Positions 8,817-18,363 of a DNA stretch of 64,000 nt are shown here, piece after piece (the first letter of the stretch is position 1; each line of letters begins with the position of its first letter). Both the position numbers and the translations under genes were made by a program. Under the pieces are notes generated by a model, which saw only the letters and a program-made list of their open reading frames with translations, was not told the DNA's origin and made no database searches. This DNA comes from JAWQFO01 sp033436665 (GTDB taxonomy: Bacteria > Pseudomonadota > Alphaproteobacteria > Rhodobacterales > Rhodobacteraceae): assembly GCF_033436665.1 (NCBI RefSeq), contig NZ_JAWQFO010000002.1:310001-374000 (forward strand), in the 5' to 3' direction.

Positions 8817-9683
8817 ATGAAGCTGGCTGGGTCCCGGATTCGGGTGATCGGTGCCGTCGTTCTCGTCGCCACGCTGGCCGCCTGCGGGGGCAGCGACCGT
8901 CCGCGCACAGGAGGCTTTTTCGGCGGCGAGGAGATTCCGCTGGAGAATTTCTCGGCCCGCCAGATCTTCGAACGCGGCGAGTACGAGCTGAACCGCAACC
9001 GCCCCTCGGACGCGGCTTTCTACTTCGCCGAGATCGAACGGCTCTATCCCTATTCCGACTGGGCCAAGCGCGCGCTGATCATGCAGGCCTACGCCTATCA
9101 TGAGGACGAGGACTATCCCAACAGCCGCTCCTCGGCGCAGCGTTTCATCGATTTCTATCCCGACGACGACGATGCCGCCTACGCGCAATACCTGCTGGCG
9201 CTCAGCTACTACGACCAGATCGACGAGGTCGGCCGCGACCAGGGCCTGACATTCCAGGCGTTGCAGTCGCTGCGGGACGTGATCGAACGCTACCCGGACA
9301 GCGATTACGCGCGCTCGGCGATCCTGAAGTTCGACCTCGCATTCGACCATCTCGCGGCGAAGGAAATGGAGATCGGGCGCTACTACCTGCGCCGCGATCA
9401 CTATACTGCAGCGATCAACCGGTTCCGCGTCGTGGTCGAGGACTTCCAGACCACCTCGCACACGCCCGAGGCGCTGCACCGCCTGGTCGAGGCCTACCTG
9501 TCGCTGGGGCTTGTCGCCGAGGCCCAGACCGCCGGTGCGATCCTGGGCTACAACTACCAGTCCACCGACTGGTACCAGGACAGCTACAAGATGCTGACCG
9601 GGCGCGGGTTGAAACTGGAAGCGACCGGTGACAACTGGCTGAGCCAGATCTACCGGCAGACGGTCCAGGGGCGCTGGTTGTAA
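8817..9683 (+). CDS. bamD: outer membrane assembly lipoprotein BamD
   Basis: Lipoprotein of the BAM complex that inserts beta-barrel proteins in the outer membrane. It has 288 residues. The signal peptide ends in a lipobox LAAC with Cys23 as the lipidated residue. The mature part is built of TPR-like helical repeats (for example SARQIFERGEYELNRNRPSD and YPYSDWAKRALIMQAYAYH). The gene has GGCAGGGA just upstream and sits alone between lpxC and recN, with 203 bases before it. Confidence 0.93.
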   Translation: MKLAGSRIRVIGAVVLVATLAACGGSDRPRTGGFFGGEEIPLENFSARQIFERGEYELNRNRPSDAAFYFAEIERLYPYSDWAKRALIMQAYAYHEDEDYPNSRSSAQRFIDFYPDDDDAAYAQYLLALSYYDQIDEVGRDQGLTFQALQSLRDVIERYPDSDYARSAILKFDLAFDHLAAKEMEIGRYYLRRDHYTAAINRFRVVVEDFQTTSHTPEALHRLVEAYLSLGLVAEAQTAGAILGYNYQSTDWYQDSYKMLTGRGLKLEATGDNWLSQIYRQTVQGRWL

Positions 9684-9720
9684 CCTTGCGCCCGTCCGGA
9701 CCTTCCGCGACCTTCTGACC

Positions 9721-11370
9721 ATGCTGCGCAGCCTCGACATCGCGGACATGCTGATCATCGAACGTCTGGAGCTCGAGTTCCAGCCGGGTCTGAACGTGCT
9801 GACCGGAGAGACCGGGGCGGGCAAGTCGATCCTGCTCGACGCGCTGGGGTTCGTGCTGGGTTGGCGTGGGCGGGCGGACCTTGTCCGGCAGGGGGCCGAA
9901 CAGGGTGAGGCGGTAGCGGTCTTCGACCTTTCGCCCGGTCACGCCGCGCATGCGATCCTGGACGAGGCCGGGCTGCCGGGCGGCGACGAGCTGATCCTGC
10001 GCCGGGTCAACACGGTCGAGGGTCGCAAGACCGCCTGGGTCAACGACCGGCGCTGTTCGGGCGACGTGCTGCGCAGGCTGGGCGACACGCTGGTCGAACT
10101 GCACGGCCAGCACGACGACCGGGGATTGCTGAACCCGCGCGGGCACCGCGCCATCCTCGACGCCTTCGGTGGGCTCGACACCCTGCGCGCAGACGTGCGC
10201 GCGGCCTGGACCGCGCGGCGCAAGGCGGGCGAGGCGCTGGCGGCGGCCGAAGCCGCGATCCGCGACGTGCGCGCCGAGGAAGAGACCCTGCGCGACTGGG
10301 CCGAGGAACTCGACAGGTTCGATCCGCAACCCGGAGAAGAGGCAGACCTCGACGCGCGGCGCCGCCTGATGCAGGGCGCGGAAAAGATCCGCAATGACGT
10401 GGTGCGCGCCCACGAGGCGCTGGGCCAGAACGGGGCCGAGACCGCGATGTCGGACGCGCTGCGTTGGCTCGACGGGGCGGCAGCCGGGGCCGATGGGCAT
10501 CTCGACGAACCGATGGAGGCGCTGGCCCGGGCGCTGGCCGAGCTCGACGCGGCAAGCGACGGCATTGCGCGGGCAATCGACGCGCTGTCCTTCGACCCCG
10601 ACGAACTCGACGGTATCGCCGACCGCCTTCTGAGCCTGCGCGAACTTGGCCGCAAGCACCGCGTGGCGCCGGACGAATTGTCCGCCGTGGCTGACGATCT
10701 GCGCAGCAAGCTCGCCGCACTCGATGCGGGCGATGCCGATCTGGCGCGGTTGCGCGCGGCACTGGCCGCGGCCGAAGCGGACTACGACGCCGCGGCGGAA
10801 CGGCTCGGGACAGCGCGGCACGACGCGGCCACCCGGCTCGACGCGGCAGTGCGCGCGGAACTTGGCCCGCTCAAAATGGAGCGCGCCGAGTTCCGCACCG
10901 AGATCGTGCCCGAGGCTCCGGGGCCGGACGGTCGCGAAGCCGTGGCCTTTACCGTTGCCACCAACCCCGGCGCGCCCTCCGGACCGCTCAACCGGATCGC
11001 CTCGGGCGGCGAACTCAGCCGGTTCCTGCTGGCGCTCAAGGTCTGTCTTGCGCAAGGGCAGGCGGGGCTGACGATGATCTTCGACGAGATCGACCGCGGT
11101 GTCGGCGGCGCGACGGCCGACGCTGTCGGGCGCCGTCTGGCCGCGCTGGCCGCGGGCGGGCAGGTGATCGTCGTCACCCATTCGCCGCAGGTGGCGGCCC
11201 TGGGCGCGCATCACTGGCGGGTCGAAAAGCGCGTAACCGGCGAGACCACGACCTCGACGGTGGTTCCGCTGGCCCCGGCCGATCGGGTCGACGAGATTGC
11301 GCGCATGCTGTCGGGCGACACGGTGACCGATCAGGCGCGGGGCGCGGCCGAGGCGCTTCTCGCAGGCTGA
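9721..11370 (+). CDS. recN: DNA repair protein RecN
   Basis: SMC-like ATPase acting in recombinational repair of double-strand breaks. It has 549 residues, the normal length. Walker A GETGAGKS is at residues 29-36, the ABC signature IASGGELSRF is near residue 425, and Walker B MIFDEIDRG follows. The middle is Ala, Arg and Glu rich and predicted coiled coil. It begins 37 bases after bamD, an order common in alphaproteobacteria. Long open frames on the opposite strand are GC-driven shadows. Confidence 0.95.
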   Translation: MLRSLDIADMLIIERLELEFQPGLNVLTGETGAGKSILLDALGFVLGWRGRADLVRQGAEQGEAVAVFDLSPGHAAHAILDEAGLPGGDELILRRVNTVEGRKTAWVNDRRCSGDVLRRLGDTLVELHGQHDDRGLLNPRGHRAILDAFGGLDTLRADVRAAWTARRKAGEALAAAEAAIRDVRAEEETLRDWAEELDRFDPQPGEEADLDARRRLMQGAEKIRNDVVRAHEALGQNGAETAMSDALRWLDGAAAGADGHLDEPMEALARALAELDAASDGIARAIDALSFDPDELDGIADRLLSLRELGRKHRVAPDELSAVADDLRSKLAALDAGDADLARLRAALAAAEADYDAAAERLGTARHDAATRLDAAVRAELGPLKMERAEFRTEIVPEAPGPDGREAVAFTVATNPGAPSGPLNRIASGGELSRFLLALKVCLAQGQAGLTMIFDEIDRGVGGATADAVGRRLAALAAGGQVIVVTHSPQVAALGAHHWRVEKRVTGETTTSTVVPLAPADRVDEIARMLSGDTVTDQARGAAEALLAG

Positions 11371-11441
11371 GCGCGGCCGCGCCGGGCCTTTTCCCCGCGC
11401 CGCGACTGGCCTAGACAGGGAGACGGGGACGACAGGATCCG

Positions 11442-13127
11442 ATGGCCGACCGCGCGCGCACCTATTTCTCCGAACAGCTGACACTCGCCGTGACTTCCTG
11501 CCGCGACGGGCTGCAGGTGCTGCGCCATCGCGGGCCGAGCCAGATCCAGTTCTGGTTCATCGCGCTGGCCGTCGGCATCGGTGCGGGCTTCGCGGCGCTT
11601 TTCTTCCGCAAGGGGATCAATGCGTTACAGGCGTTCGTCTACGGCACGCAGGACGTCCAGCGCCTGCACAGCTTCGCTTTGTCGCTGCCGTGGTACTGGG
11701 TGCTGTTGGTGCCGATCTGCGGTGGCCTGCTCACCGGCATCATCCTGCACGTCTTCACCCGCGACGGGCGAGTGCGCTCGGTCGCGGACGTCATCAAGGG
11801 GGCAGCGCTCAAGGACGGGCGCGTCGAGCCCAAGGCGGGCCTGGCCTCGGCGCTGGCCTCGCTGATTACGCTCAGCACCGGCGGCTCGACCGGGCGCGAG
11901 GGGCCGGTCGTCCACCTTGCCGCGGTGATCTCGACCTGGGTCAACCGCCGCATTCATGCCGACGGCATCACCGGGCGCGACCTACTGGGCTGCGCCGTCG
12001 CCGCCGCCGTCTCGGCCAGCTTCAACGCGCCCATCGCCGGGGCGCTCTTCGCGCTCGAGGTGGTGCTGCGTCATTTCGCCGTGCATGCCTTCGCCCCCAT
12101 CGTCATCGCCTCGGCGGCCGGAACGGTGATCAACCGGCTGGAATTCGGCGGCGTGACCGAGTTCATCTTGCCGGCGGGCGAGCTGCGATTCTACGTCGAG
12201 CTGCCCGCCTTCCTGATCCTCGGCCTGATCTGCGGGCTGGTCGCCGCCTTCTTCATGCGCTCGATCTTCTGGGCCGAGGATTTCGGCACCTTCGTCCAGA
12301 ACCGCGCCCGCATTCCGCGCTGGCTGCGTCCAGCGATCTCGGGCGCGATGCTTGGCGGGTTGGCGATCTGGTTCCCGCACATCATCGGCGTCGGCTACGA
12401 GACGACCTCGCTGGCCCTGACCGGCGAGTTGGTCCTGCGCGAGGCGATCGTCTTTGCGGTGCTGAAATGCGTGGCTGTCGCGATCACCATGGGCGGCCGC
12501 ATGGGCGGCGGCGTCTTCTCGCCCTCGCTGATGATGGGCGCGCTCTGCGGGCTGGCCTTCGGGATCGTCGCCACCGCGGTTTTTCCCAACGTCTCGGGGT
12601 CGGCCAATCTCTACGCCCTGGCGGGCATGGGGGCGGTGGCGGCCGCCGTGCTCGGCGCCCCGATCTCGACCACCCTTATCGTCTTCGAGATGACCGGCGA
12701 CTGGCAGACAGGGCTTGCGGTGATGGTTTCGGTCTCGCTTTCCACCGCACTCGCCTCCCGGCTCGTGCATCGCAGTTTCTTCCTGACCCAGCTGGAACGG
12801 CAGGGCATCCATCTCGCCGCCGGACCGCAGGCCTACCTGCTGTCTCTGTTCCAGGTCGACAAGATCATGCGCCCGCCCGACCACCCGCTTGCCGCGGACG
12901 AGGAGGTCTGCTGGCAGATGATCCGCGACGGGGTCTACATCGACGCCGCGGCGACGCTCGAGGTCGCCATGCCCACCTTCGAGGCGCAACCGACGCGATT
13001 CATCCCGGTCGTACGCCTCGTCGGCGAGGACGCGCCACCCGAACTGCTGGGCGCGCTGTTCCATGTCGATGCGCTCAAGGCCTACAACCGGGCGCTGGCC
13101 GCGACCGCGGCCGAGGAACACTCCTGA
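11442..13127 (+). CDS. ClC-family chloride channel or transporter
   Basis: Inner-membrane ClC protein, 561 residues with about ten hydrophobic spans. Family motifs seen are TGREGP at residues 150-155 with the gating glutamate at 153, and SFNAPIAGALFALE at 193-206. The residue that aligns with the internal proton glutamate of E. coli ClcA (Glu203) is Val207, the residue found in channel-type ClCs. A conserved GAPISTTLIVFEMTGDW segment lies near residue 405. The last 120 residues are soluble, but I cannot make out clear CBS domains. It is convergent with the DUF427 gene. Confidence 0.88.
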   Translation: MADRARTYFSEQLTLAVTSCRDGLQVLRHRGPSQIQFWFIALAVGIGAGFAALFFRKGINALQAFVYGTQDVQRLHSFALSLPWYWVLLVPICGGLLTGIILHVFTRDGRVRSVADVIKGAALKDGRVEPKAGLASALASLITLSTGGSTGREGPVVHLAAVISTWVNRRIHADGITGRDLLGCAVAAAVSASFNAPIAGALFALEVVLRHFAVHAFAPIVIASAAGTVINRLEFGGVTEFILPAGELRFYVELPAFLILGLICGLVAAFFMRSIFWAEDFGTFVQNRARIPRWLRPAISGAMLGGLAIWFPHIIGVGYETTSLALTGELVLREAIVFAVLKCVAVAITMGGRMGGGVFSPSLMMGALCGLAFGIVATAVFPNVSGSANLYALAGMGAVAAAVLGAPISTTLIVFEMTGDWQTGLAVMVSVSLSTALASRLVHRSFFLTQLERQGIHLAAGPQAYLLSLFQVDKIMRPPDHPLAADEEVCWQMIRDGVYIDAAATLEVAMPTFEAQPTRFIPVVRLVGEDAPPELLGALFHVDALKAYNRALAATAAEEHS

Positions 13128-13131
13128 GGCC

Positions 13132-13476
13132 TCAGATTTCCTCGACGGTCACGTCGTCTCCGGTCACGAAGGCGAGATAGCCCTTGATCCGCGCCATGTC
13201 GGGCAGGGGATCCTCGTAGGACCAGACGGCGTTCTCCAGCGTCCGGCTCTTGGTGACGACGTTGAAATAGCTCGCATCCCCCTTGTGCGGGCAATGCGTC
13301 GACTTGTCGGTGCGGTCCAGGAAGGCCATCGCGATGTCGTCGCGCGGAAAGTAGATCACCGGCGGATAGTCGCCCTCGACCAGTTCCAGTGCCGCGCTGC
13401 TCTCGCCCAGTACCGCGCCGCCGGCGCGCACCGACCATATGCCGTCCGCCTTGGTGATCGTGATATGATCGGCCAT
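13132..13476 (-). CDS. DUF427 domain protein
   Basis: Protein of 114 residues. The family core is clear: VIYFPRDDIAMAFL, THCPHKGDASYFNV and an AVWSYEDP segment, typical of DUF427 proteins, which are small beta-rich proteins of unknown activity. I start at ATG 13476 because AAGGGGGA lies just upstream; an open frame to 13515 adds residues unlike the family. It is convergent with the ClC gene, with only four bases between stops, and lies 66 bases after the aminopeptidase gene start-to-stop order on the minus strand. Confidence 0.88.
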   Translation of the reverse strand: MADHITITKADGIWSVRAGGAVLGESSAALELVEGDYPPVIYFPRDDIAMAFLDRTDKSTHCPHKGDASYFNVVTKSRTLENAVWSYEDPLPDMARIKGYLAFVTGDDVTVEEI

Positions 13477-13542
13477 TCCATCCCCCTTGCGATTGCCAAG
13501 AACCGTCGCGGCCAAGCATGACAGGACCGTGACAGACGCGCC

Positions 13543-15330
13543 TCAGATCGGCGCGGTCGCGGCATCCAACCACGTTTTCGCAGGCTCCGATAGACGTGGC
13601 CCGATCTTTTCCGCGACCTCCGCGTGATACGCGTTCAGCCAGTCGCGCTCGGCCCGTGTCAGCAACTCCGGCACGACCAGCCGGCGGTCGACCGGCACGA
13701 AGGTCAGCGTGCGCCAGTCGAGCATGTCGCGGTGATTGTCGCCGCCGGGCAGGGGGTCTGCCCTGCGGCAGACAACGAGGTTCTCGATCCGGATGCCGAA
13801 GGCGCCCTCGCGGTAATACCCCGGCTCGTTCGACAGGATCATGCCGGGTTCCAGCGGTACCGTGCTGATCCGGCTCAGCCGCTGCGGGCCCTCGTGCACC
13901 GACAGATAAGCCCCGACGCCGTGGCCCAGCCCGTGGTCGAAATCCTGGCCCGCGAGCCACAGCGGCATGCGACCCACCGCCTCGATGTCGCGCCCGGCCA
14001 GCCCCTCGGGCCAGCGCAGCCGGCTCATCGCGATCATGCCCTGCAGCACGCGCGTGAAGGCGTCGCAGGCCTCTGGCGGCGGCGCGCCGATGGCGATGGT
14101 CCGGGTGATGTCGGTGGTCCCGTCGAGGTACTGTCCGCCGCTGTCGATCACGATCAACTGGCCGTCCTGCAAAGGCGCGTCGGTCTCCTCGGTCACGCGG
14201 TAATGCATGATCGCGCCATGTGGTCCGGTCCCGGCGATGGTCTCGAAGCTGATGTCCTGCAGCGCATTGTCGCTGCGCCGCAGGCCTTCGAGCTTGGTCA
14301 CGACCTGTGTCTCGGTGAGGCTGTCTGGTGCCTGCGCGTCGAGCCACGCCAGAAGCTCGACCACAGAAGCCCCGTCGCGCAGGTGTGCCGCGGCGCTGCC
14401 TTCGATCTCGGCGGCGTTCTTGCGCGCCTTCGGCAGGGCGCAGGGATCGGTCGAATACACCGGATCCGCCAGCGCCTCGGCCACGATCATCGGCACGGTC
14501 TGCTTGTCGACGCGGACAGGACCGTCGAGTGCGCCAAGTGCCGCGATGAAGTCCTGCGGTGCGTGCACGGTCACATCCGGGCCGAGATGGTCCCTAAGGC
14601 CCTCGAGCTTCGCATCCGCCATGAAAAGCTCAACGCGGCCATCGGCGTGCAGCACGGCAAAGCCCTGGGCGATCGGGTTGCGCGGGATGTCCGCGCCTCG
14701 GATGTTCAGAAGCCAGCAGAGCGAATCCGGCAACGTGATTGCCGCCGCCACCTGGCCCGCATCGACAAGCTCGGCGCCCAGCCGGGCGCGCTTGTCGTCA
14801 TGGCGCTCGCCCGCGAACTCGAGCGGGTGAACGTTCGCAGGTTCCATCGGTGGCTCGGGCTGGTCCTCCCAGATCCGGTCGACGAGGTTCGCCACCGCCC
14901 GCATCTCGATGCCGCTGCCCGCAAGGCTCTCGGCCAGCGCCTCCATCTGACCGACCGAGTGCAACCAGGGATCGAACCCCACGACACCGCCTTCGGGCAG
15001 GTGCTCGCGCAGCCATGCGCCCAGCGACACGTCGGGCCAGGGCACGGGCGTGTAGCAGGGCGCGACCTGTGCCTTGACCTGCGTCCGGTAGCGCCCGTCG
15101 ACGAAGACACCCGCCACCGCCCGCAGCGCCGCGCAGAATCCGGCCGATCCGGTGAAACCGGTCAGCCAGGCCAGGCGCTCGTCATGGGCGGCGACGTATT
15201 CGCCCTGATGCGCGTCGGCGCGCGGCACCAGGAATCCGTCGAGCCCCTCGGCCTCGAGTTCGGCCCGCAAGGCATCGAGCCGCGGCGGCCCCTGTTCCGG
15301 GCGTGCGGTGACCGCGAAGGACTGAAACAT
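13543..15330 (-). CDS. pepP: Xaa-Pro aminopeptidase, M24B family
   Basis: Cytoplasmic metallopeptidase that removes an N-terminal residue before proline. It has 595 residues, with two creatinase-like N-terminal domains before the catalytic one, the long form seen in many alphaproteobacteria and eukaryotes. Metal ligands are visible: two Asp in IDSGGQYLDGTTDIT (about residue 397), His in GHGVGAYLSVHEGP (about 470), and Glu in SNEPGYY and IRIENLVVC. The symbol is by family resemblance. A dispersed repeat copy lies in its 5' leader. Confidence 0.93.
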   Translation of the reverse strand: MFQSFAVTARPEQGPPRLDALRAELEAEGLDGFLVPRADAHQGEYVAAHDERLAWLTGFTGSAGFCAALRAVAGVFVDGRYRTQVKAQVAPCYTPVPWPDVSLGAWLREHLPEGGVVGFDPWLHSVGQMEALAESLAGSGIEMRAVANLVDRIWEDQPEPPMEPANVHPLEFAGERHDDKRARLGAELVDAGQVAAAITLPDSLCWLLNIRGADIPRNPIAQGFAVLHADGRVELFMADAKLEGLRDHLGPDVTVHAPQDFIAALGALDGPVRVDKQTVPMIVAEALADPVYSTDPCALPKARKNAAEIEGSAAAHLRDGASVVELLAWLDAQAPDSLTETQVVTKLEGLRRSDNALQDISFETIAGTGPHGAIMHYRVTEETDAPLQDGQLIVIDSGGQYLDGTTDITRTIAIGAPPPEACDAFTRVLQGMIAMSRLRWPEGLAGRDIEAVGRMPLWLAGQDFDHGLGHGVGAYLSVHEGPQRLSRISTVPLEPGMILSNEPGYYREGAFGIRIENLVVCRRADPLPGGDNHRDMLDWRTLTFVPVDRRLVVPELLTRAERDWLNAYHAEVAEKIGPRLSEPAKTWLDAATAPI

Positions 15331-15345
15331 GCAGCGTTCCCCTGC

Positions 15346-15377
15346 TTCTCTGGTTGATAAATATCCCCGCCGGAGGC
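15346..15377 (+). repeat. dispersed intergenic repeat, copy A
   Basis: One of four copies in the window of a motif of about 30 bases that begins TTCTCTGGTT and continues with AATATCCCCGCCGGAGGC. It lies between cobT and pepP, antisense to both, 16 bases before the pepP start, so it would be transcribed in the pepP leader as its complement. Copy D is nearly identical; copies B and C form a second subtype. Confidence 0.75.
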
Positions 15378-15385
15378 AGGCCAGT

Positions 15386-17257
15386 CTAGCTGGCCTTCCG
15401 GATCCCCATGATCCGGGCCCGCGCCCGCGGATCCTTGTCGAAAAGCGCCGCCAGCTGCTCGGTCATCGCCCCGGCCAGCTGGTCGACGTCGGTGATCGTG
15501 ACCGCGCGGTCGTAGTAGCGCGTCACGTCATGGCCGATGCCGATCGCCAGCAGCTCGACCGCCTTTCGCTTCTCGACCATTGCGATCACGTCGCGCAGGT
15601 GCTTCTCGAGGTAGCTGGCGGGATTCACCGACAGGGTCGAATCGTCGACCGGTGCACCATCCGAGATCACCATCAGGATCTTGCGCGCCTCGGCCCGCCC
15701 CAGCATCCGGCGGTGCGCCCATTCCAGAGCCTCGCCGTCGATGTTCTCCTTCAGCAGGCCTTCTTTCATCATCAGCCCGAGGTTCGTGCGGGTGCGCCGC
15801 CAGGGCGCGTCGGCGGACTTGTAGATGATGTGGCGCAGGTCGTTGAGCCGGCCCGGCTGCTGCGGCCGGCCCTCGTTGAGCCAGGCCTCTCGGGCCTGTC
15901 CGCCTTTCCAGGCCCGCGTCGTGAAGCCGAGGATCTCGACCTTGACGTTGCAGCGCTCGAGCGTGCGCGCGAGCACGTCGGCGCAGATCGCAGCGATCGA
16001 GATCGGCCGGCCGCGCATCGAGCCGGAATTGTCGAGCAGCAGCGTGACGACCGTGTCGCGGAACTCGGTGTCCTTCTCGACCTTGAAGGACAAGGGCGTC
16101 GTCGGGTTCGCCACGACCCGCGCAAGGCGCCCGGCGTCCAGAATGCCCTCCTCGAGGTCGAATTCCCAACTGCGGTTCTGCTGCGCCTGCAGGCGGCGCT
16201 GCAGTTTGTTGGCCAGCCGTCCGACGGCCCCTTTCAGCGGTTCGAGCTGCTGGTCGAGATACGCGCGCAGGCGTTCCAGCTCGACAGGTTCGGCGAGATC
16301 CTCGGCATGGATGATCTCGTCATGGTCCGACAGGAACACCAGGTAATCCGGATCGGCCTCCGAGGCGGGTTGCGGGGCAGGGGGCTCGAGTGGCGCCTCG
16401 CCCTCGGGCATCTCGGCCTCCTCGCCCAGTTCTTGGTCGGCCATGTCGTCCATCGACACCTGCGCTTCGGCGGCGTCCTGCTGCTCGTCCTGGGACTGTT
16501 CGGGCGAGGCGTCGGCTTCGTCTTCCTGGTCGTCCTGTCCGGTGCTGTCGGGCTCTTGGTCTTCCTCGTCGCCGTCCTCCGCCTCGTCCTGCTGGTCCTC
16601 GTCGATCTCGTCGGGATCCTCGCCCAGCTGGTCGCCATACCCGAGGTCCGAAATGATCTGCCGGGCGAATTTCGCAAAGGCGGCCTGGTCGTCGAGCGTG
16701 CCCTGCACATCGTCCAGCGTGCCGCCCGCCTGGTCCTCGATGAAGCCGCGCCACAACTCCATCGCGTTCCGGGCACCCGCGGGCATGTCGCGCCCGGTGG
16801 CGAGGTGGCGGATGAGGTAGCCCGCCGCCACCGACAGCGGCACGTCCGAGGACTGCCGCACCTGGTCGTAGCCCTTTCGCATCGCCTCCCAGGCGATCTT
16901 GGCGTCGATGTTCTGCGCGGTGCCGGGCATGTCGCGCGCGCCCATCGCCTCGCAGCGCGCCGTTTCCATCGCTTCGTAGAGATCGCGCGCCATTTCGCCC
17001 TGCGGCTGGTACCGCGCATGGGTCTGGCCGTTGTGATAGCGCCGGTGCAGCGCCAGAGCGTCGGCCGTGCCGCGCGCCAGCAGCACCTCGTCGCGGGTCA
17101 TCCGGCGGCTGACCTGGGGCAGGCGCATCGCGTCGCCGGACATGCCCGCGGGATCGACCGAGTAGCTGACGTTGAGCTCGGCATCGTGCGCCATGACCTT
17201 GGTCGCCTCGGCAAGCGCCTTCTTGAACGCGTCGGCCGGATTGTCGGACTGCTTCAT
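15386..17257 (-). CDS. cobT: cobaltochelatase subunit CobT
   Basis: VWA-domain subunit of the aerobic, ATP-dependent cobalt chelatase (CobNST) that inserts cobalt into hydrogenobyrinic acid a,c-diamide for vitamin B12. It has 623 residues. The order is an N-terminal CobT domain, a strongly acidic Asp/Glu/Gln-rich linker at about residues 215-300, and a C-terminal VWA domain with MIDAS motif DNSGSMRGRP near residue 410. The partner cobS lies 1.1 kb upstream on the same strand, but a PRC-barrel gene on the other strand separates them. cobN is not in the window. Confidence 0.95.
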   Translation of the reverse strand: MKQSDNPADAFKKALAEATKVMAHDAELNVSYSVDPAGMSGDAMRLPQVSRRMTRDEVLLARGTADALALHRRYHNGQTHARYQPQGEMARDLYEAMETARCEAMGARDMPGTAQNIDAKIAWEAMRKGYDQVRQSSDVPLSVAAGYLIRHLATGRDMPAGARNAMELWRGFIEDQAGGTLDDVQGTLDDQAAFAKFARQIISDLGYGDQLGEDPDEIDEDQQDEAEDGDEEDQEPDSTGQDDQEDEADASPEQSQDEQQDAAEAQVSMDDMADQELGEEAEMPEGEAPLEPPAPQPASEADPDYLVFLSDHDEIIHAEDLAEPVELERLRAYLDQQLEPLKGAVGRLANKLQRRLQAQQNRSWEFDLEEGILDAGRLARVVANPTTPLSFKVEKDTEFRDTVVTLLLDNSGSMRGRPISIAAICADVLARTLERCNVKVEILGFTTRAWKGGQAREAWLNEGRPQQPGRLNDLRHIIYKSADAPWRRTRTNLGLMMKEGLLKENIDGEALEWAHRRMLGRAEARKILMVISDGAPVDDSTLSVNPASYLEKHLRDVIAMVEKRKAVELLAIGIGHDVTRYYDRAVTITDVDQLAGAMTEQLAALFDKDPRARARIMGIRKAS

Positions 17258-17494
17258 GGCTGCGAGCCTCGTGTGGCGGATGTCGTAGGTCTGGCGCAGG
17301 TTTCGCAGCTTTTGCAGGCAGGGTCAAAGGGGCGCAGGAGACCCCGTCGCGGGACCCGGTCGGCGTGTTTTCGCCCATCGCGCGATTTCCCCGAGGGAAC
17401 CGCCGTCGGGGATGCGCAGTTACTCCGGCACATCCCGAAGCGCGGTGCGAAGCAGTTTCGCCCGCGGACTGAGGACTTGGAAAGGAGACCCGAG

Positions 17495-18247
17495 ATGAGC
17501 AATTTCATGCAACAGACCAGCCGCCTGGCTCTTGTGGCCCTGCTGTCGACCGCACCAGCCTATGCGTTCGCGCAGACGGCCACCGACGAGGCCACCGAAG
17601 AGCCTGCCGCCGAGGCGCAGGTCGAAGGCGATGCCACGGCAGAAGTCGAGGGCGACGCCGAGATGCCGGCCGCCGACAGCGAAACGGCCGAAGCACCTGA
17701 AGCCGACACCGAAATGCAGGAGACCGACAGCGCCGAGGCGCCGGTCGAGGAAGCGCCCGCGGCTGATGCAACGGCCGAAGCTCCTGAAGCTGACGTGGCA
17801 CAGGACGGCATGGCGACCGAGACCGCCGAAGCCCCCGCGGAAGAACCTGCCAAGCCGGTCGAAGGCCAGATCGTGATGCAAAGCGAAAGCACGATTCTCG
17901 CGGAAGATCTGATCGGCTCGAACGTCTACTCGTCCGCGGGTGAAGACGTCGGCGAAATCGACAACCTGATCATCAGCCTCGAAGGCGCGGTCGAAGGTGT
18001 CGTCATCGGTGTCGGAGGCTTCCTCGGCATTGGCGAGAAAGATGTCGCCATCGGCATGGACAGCTTCTCGACCACGACCGACGACATGGGCAACGTGCGC
18101 CTCGTGACCTCGGCCACCAAGGCCGACCTCGAAGCCGCCGAATCCTTTATCACGGCCGCTGACCAGGCAGCGCAGGCCGCCGCCCAAGCGCCCGCGGCCG
18201 ATCCGGCCCTCGGTACGGGCACTGCCCCGGCAGCCGACGGAAACTGA
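17495..18247 (+). CDS. exported PRC-barrel domain protein with acidic Ala/Glu-rich region
   Basis: Protein of 250 residues. A signal peptide covers about residues 1-28, ending in a YAFAQT-like site. Residues 30-125 are low complexity, dominated by Ala, Glu, Asp, Thr and Pro, with near repeats of AEAPEAD. A PRC-barrel-like domain follows (LIGSNVYSSAGEDVGEIDNL, then GGFLGIGEKDVAIGMD), and a second Ala/Pro tail ends the protein. ATG at 17495 has AAAGGAGA upstream, while the open frame back to 15329 is the cobT shadow. A strong terminator follows. Function unknown; the envelope is likely its location. Confidence 0.85.
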   Translation: MSNFMQQTSRLALVALLSTAPAYAFAQTATDEATEEPAAEAQVEGDATAEVEGDAEMPAADSETAEAPEADTEMQETDSAEAPVEEAPAADATAEAPEADVAQDGMATETAEAPAEEPAKPVEGQIVMQSESTILAEDLIGSNVYSSAGEDVGEIDNLIISLEGAVEGVVIGVGGFLGIGEKDVAIGMDSFSTTTDDMGNVRLVTSATKADLEAAESFITAADQAAQAAAQAPAADPALGTGTAPAADGN

Positions 18248-18266
18248 TCGCACCTCAGAAGGTGCA

Positions 18267-18302
18267 GGGCCGCCCCGGTCTCGGGGCGGCCCATTTTTTT
18301 TA
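18267..18302 (+). terminator. strong intrinsic terminator after the PRC-barrel gene
   Basis: GGGCCGCCCC (18267-18276) pairs perfectly with GGGGCGGCCC (18283-18292) around a six-base loop, followed by a nine-base T run. It ends the plus-strand PRC-barrel transcript just before the convergent cobS stop. Confidence 0.9.
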
Positions 18303-18363
18303 AATGATGTTTGATGCGTGCCCGAGTATCGCGGGCTGATACCGGTTTGAGGCCGACGGTCGA

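Noticed and set aside
9415..11484. Very long minus-strand frame opposite recN
   Set aside because: Low-complexity Arg/Ala/Gly sequence typical of antisense frames in GC-rich genes; recN on the other strand is unambiguous.
17580..17860. Repeated AEAPEAD-like coding segments in the PRC-barrel gene as a tandem repeat
   Set aside because: Copies are few and degenerate; better described as acidic low-complexity sequence than a defined repeat.
15329..18247. 972-codon plus-strand frame covering cobT and the PRC-barrel gene
   Set aside because: The first two thirds are antisense to cobT, a strongly supported gene. Only the last 250 codons, after the signal-peptide start at 17495, are credible.
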